Source: a virus
IMG/VR virus record: IMGVR_UViG_3300021197_000830
Coordinates: 1-26,149 of that record
Length of the DNA stretch: 26,149 bases
Direction: 5' to 3' (one strand)
The notes under the pieces are model-generated. The model was not told the DNA's origin and ran no database searches. It saw only the letters and a program-made list of their open reading frames with translations. Positions within the stretch are counted from its first letter, which is position 1; each line of letters opens with the position of its first letter. The position numbers were made by a program, and so were the translations under genes. Shown here one piece after another: positions 24,393 through 26,149 of this stretch.

Positions 24393-24555
24393 GTGCTCGT
24401 TTGGTAATGACACTGTTTACGTAACTCTTAGCTTCGGGCAAACGCCAAAAGTTCTTGTGAATGATTGCATTTTCATAAACGAGGTAGCTCCATTTATCAG
24501 TAACTTTTCCAGCAACAATACGAAATTCACCTTTTTCAAGAACATACTTATCCAC
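24370..24555 (-). CDS. Small unknown early protein
   Basis: The better start is the GTG at 24555 (GGAGAAAG site just before it, overlapping the replication gene end), giving 61 residues: VDKYVLEKGEFRIVAGKVTD and then KWSYLVYENAIIHKNFWRLP. The in-frame ATG at 24600 lies 53 bases inside the replication gene. A beta-beta-alpha-like layout is likely. No motif was recognised. Confidence 0.5.
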   Translation of the reverse strand: MDKYVLEKGEFRIVAGKVTDKWSYLVYENAIIHKNFWRLPEAKSYVNSVITKRAHGGEVAK

Positions 24556-24901
24556 CTTTCTCCAGCGTTTGGATGATGTTTTTAATGTTTTTGAGGCCAT
24601 TGGTTTTTTGTTCCGGCGTTCTTTTTTCTGTCAAAGCCACGACGTTGCTGTGATATTTAGGTGTTACTTTCTTACAAGCCCTTATAAATTCGGGGAGGGA
24701 AGGGGGAAATTTGTGGTTGTTGTCAATCAATTCGTCGATGCCGATTGTTATTTTCTCCACCCCCAATTGATATAATTTTTTTCTCCAAATTTGAGAAGGC
24801 TCGTTGCCAAACTGTTTAGTCCAGGCTTTGCCGTATATCTCCTCCATCGCGGCCCAAAATCTGTTGGCTATTTGTTCATCTGTTACCATCTCGTTCCTCA
24901 T
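24548..24901 (-). CDS. Replication protein P-like helicase loader
   Basis: The protein has 117 residues. The N-terminal helix (DEQIANRFWAAMEEIYGKAW) and the segment WRKKLYQLGVEKITIGIDEL with KFPPSLPEFIRACK resemble the lambda P family, which brings the host DnaB helicase to the origin. The FPPSLPEFIRAC signature is a fair match to the conserved end of that family; it is shorter than lambda P and lacks the usual N-terminal part. No O-like initiator gene was found in the window. Its start overlaps the stop of the broken reading frame upstream (ATGA). Confidence 0.65.
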   Translation of the reverse strand: MRNEMVTDEQIANRFWAAMEEIYGKAWTKQFGNEPSQIWRKKLYQLGVEKITIGIDELIDNNHKFPPSLPEFIRACKKVTPKYHSNVVALTEKRTPEQKTNGLKNIKNIIQTLEKGG

Positions 24902-25125
24902 AGTTCACGCCCGTCCCAAATCGCAAACTCTTTATCGTGATGTTTATCTCCACCAGCTTGCGACTGACTTAGGAGCGATCGGGCCTAGTTTCCACACTAT
25001 CCAGTTTCTTACGCTGGCCAATCGGAGTAGCCTCATTTGATATACCGCTCGGCTATCTGCGGCTCTGAGATAAACGGCTCAGTCCTACCTAATTTTTTAA
25101 ACAGAGATCCAAACGGTAGAACCAT
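24898..25125 (-). pseudogene. Possible broken or multi-frame small gene
   Basis: An ATG at 25125 opens a 30-codon frame (MVLPFGSLFKKLGRTEPFIS, then EPQIAERYIK) that ends at 25033 with an ATGA overlap to another 30-codon frame (25036-24944). The first frame has four in-frame stops and then reads LSQSQAGGDKHHDKEFAIWD, ending with a stop that overlaps the next gene as ATGA at 24898. N- and C-terminal parts share one frame, so it looks like one gene with a broken middle, perhaps of the AlpA-like helix-turn-helix type. Two tiny separate genes are the alternative. Confidence 0.35.
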
Positions 25126-25390
25126 CCCTAGTTCTGCCAGAATCGCGTAACAAGTATTTTTTAGTCAGCTCGTTTACCCTGGGGCAAACTGTTTGTAACT
25201 TCATTCCATTGCTTTCGGCTATCTCGTTGTTAGTCGCTCCATGAAAAGAACGGCCTTTCACAAAAGCCAATACAATGGCTCGCTTAGTTGGTGCTTTTGG
25301 CTGAATGGCTTTAGCTGCCGCCTTGGATGTGCGGCTGCTACGCTGAAATGGCGCTGGCGCGTCAAATAATCCAATTTGCAGGTTCTCCAT
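25097..25390 (-). CDS. Winged-helix DNA-binding protein
   Basis: The protein has 97 residues. A disordered, Ala/Lys/Ser-rich N-terminus (about 1-30) leads into a winged helix-turn-helix: helix IVLAFVKGRSFHGATNNEIA, recognition helix TVCPRVNELTKKYL and wing RDSGRTRDGSTVWISV. The wing with DSGRTRDG is typical of small phage proteins found first in early operons. It has an AAGGAGAAAGG ribosome site before the ATG at 25390. It may regulate early transcription or bind the replication origin. Confidence 0.7.
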   Translation of the reverse strand: MENLQIGLFDAPAPFQRSSRTSKAAAKAIQPKAPTKRAIVLAFVKGRSFHGATNNEIAESNGMKLQTVCPRVNELTKKYLLRDSGRTRDGSTVWISV

Positions 25391-25568
25391 AACCTTTCTC
25401 CTTTTGAATACAAATAAAAGTTGTATTGGTCAAATTAAAAATACCAATAAAAGGTTAAGTGTGCAACTTTTAATATCAGGTATTGATTTTTTATTTGGTT
25501 TCGCGTAGATCTAAAGGGGTAGTGAAAACCGGCTGAGGGGTCAGCCAACGTTAAAGGGAAAAATAAGT
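25391..25568. promoter_or_regulatory. Divergent switch region with overlapping inverted repeats
   Basis: The 178-bp AT-rich gap separates the early minus-strand gene from the plus-strand repressor. TATTGGT (25424-25430) and ACCAATA (25443-25449) form one inverted repeat; ATACAA (25408-25413) and TTGTAT (25421-25426) form another that shares three bases with it, a good candidate operator. On the minus strand TTGACC (25433-25428) and TATTCA (25410-25405) are 17 bases apart, but that promoter would start RNA inside the ribosome site, so it may be used leaderlessly or not at all. A hairpin GGCTGA-GGGG-TCAGCC (25531-25546) lies before the repressor ribosome site. Confidence 0.55.
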
Positions 25569-25952
25569 ATGGGTAAACTCAACATAGCCATGTTGCGTCA
25601 ATTGATCATTCAAAAATTTGGTACAGCCAAACAATTTTGTGAGATTTATGGGATCACAGAAAATGGATTGCAAGGCTGGTATAAAACCGCCGAGCTTGCT
25701 GACAGTAAAATTGACCGAGTAGCTGAAATGCTAGGCGTTGATTCATCTGTTATTAATCAAAGCTCTGGTACTATTGATTCAGAGCAGTTTATGGCGACAT
25801 TGAAAGAAATCAGAAAAGTAGCTGAACGAACCGGAGCAGATCCATTATCAGATGACATGATCCAATGGGCAATTTTTTGCATGTCCCCTGGAGAGACTGT
25901 TGCTGCTAATGAAAAAATTATTGAGAAAGCACTGAAATTAAAAGGTGCGTAG
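25569..25952 (+). CDS. Repressor-like helix-turn-helix protein without peptidase domain
   Basis: The protein has 127 residues, starting at the ATG at 25569 with an AAAGGGA site. A phage-repressor-type helix-turn-helix fills about 1-58 (FGTAKQFCEIYGITENGLQG, then LADSKIDRVAEMLGV). The rest is helical (QFMATLKEIRKVAERTG, EKIIEKALKL) and could mediate pairing. There is no S24/LexA-type serine-lysine dyad, so RecA-driven self-cleavage is not expected. It diverges from the early operon and probably binds the repeats at 25408-25449. It is followed by a PAS-like gene after 17 bases. Confidence 0.65.
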   Translation: MGKLNIAMLRQLIIQKFGTAKQFCEIYGITENGLQGWYKTAELADSKIDRVAEMLGVDSSVINQSSGTIDSEQFMATLKEIRKVAERTGADPLSDDMIQWAIFCMSPGETVAANEKIIEKALKLKGA

Positions 25953-25969
25953 AAAAAGGTAAAATAGAA

Positions 25970-26149
25970 ATGAGTGTAGAACAAGATTTAAGCGATTTAA
26001 TAGCGCAAATGTGGGAGCAATCAGCACAACCTCTCAAGTCAGAAAACAGTTTTTTTTCAAAGATAGCTGTCAATATATTAAAGGAAAGTCCTATGGGCCA
26101 TTCGTTACTTGCACGCGACGGCACAATCATTTGGGTCAATGACACATAC
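25970..26149 (+). CDS. PAS-domain-like protein, 3' end off-window
   Basis: The frame from ATG 25970 (ribosome site AAAAAGGTAAA) is open through the window end for 60 codons. After a helical lead (SVEQDLSDLIAQMWEQSA) and KIAVNILKESP, the segment MGHSLLARDGTIIWVNDTY matches the opening of a PAS domain (small ligand/redox sensor fold: S-x-G-x-x-x-x-D-G-x-I-x-x-V-N). The rest and any effector domain lie beyond the window. Co-transcription with the repressor is likely. PAS is suggested by one pattern only. Confidence 0.5.
   Translation, partial: MSVEQDLSDLIAQMWEQSAQPLKSENSFFSKIAVNILKESPMGHSLLARDGTIIWVNDTY

Noticed and set aside
1-26149. tRNA genes, CRISPR arrays, insertion sequences, integrase
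   Set aside because: No cloverleaf, regular spacer-repeat pattern, transposase motif or recombinase motif was recognised; reading by eye could miss a weak tRNA.

Overview
The window is one continuous tract of a double-stranded DNA tailed bacteriophage or prophage. Nearly every gene lies on the minus strand and reads from right to left. Only two genes at the right edge (25569 onward) are on the plus strand. Portal, scaffold, a capsid protein of the SU10-like type, a short-tail type adaptor and a nozzle-like protein point to podovirus-like morphology. A Gram-negative, probably aquatic host is suggested by the signal-peptide protein, the lipoprotein and the general protein style, but no host gene is visible. 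No integrase, attachment site, tRNA or CRISPR array was found, so temperate life is inferred only from the repressor and the lambda-like early block.

Layout, in order of minus-strand transcription. (1) Switch region 25391-25568: divergent control DNA with overlapping inverted repeats. A small helix-turn-helix repressor-like gene (25569-25952) and the start of a PAS-like gene (25970 on) go rightward. (2) Early block 25390-23156: winged-helix protein, a short tract with a broken reading frame, a lambda P-like replication protein, three small unknown proteins, an HNH-type nuclease-like protein and a late-regulator (Q-like) protein. (3) Accessory block 23154-18509: a cytosine-C5 methyltransferase whose conserved motifs are split between two reading frames at a run of eight G, a small membrane protein, a lipoprotein, a PAPS-reductase-like PP-loop protein, a large secreted coiled-coil protein and a membrane/coiled-coil protein. 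(4) A 158-bp control gap (18351-18508) with -10-like boxes, an inverted repeat and an intrinsic terminator. (5) Lysis genes 18350-17366: one-TM protein, M15 peptidase endolysin, holin-like protein. (6) Small basic proteins 17366-16506, then packaging: ParB-domain/adenine-type methyltransferase, small terminase, large terminase. (7) Head: portal, small helical protein, scaffold, major capsid protein, hairpin, two small proteins. (8) Two glycosyltransferase-like genes set inside the structural operon. (9) Adaptor, nozzle-like beta-propeller protein, two candidate ejection/internal proteins and a repeat-bearing tail fibre that runs off the left edge.

Most neighbouring genes overlap by 1-50 bases (ATGA, TAATG), so translation is probably coupled and the late genes probably form one or a few long transcripts. 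The most notable points are the split methyltransferase with its G8 tract, the repressor without a peptidase domain paired with a PAS-like gene, the candidate Q-responsive late control gap ahead of the lysis genes, and the glycosyltransferase pair among the virion genes.
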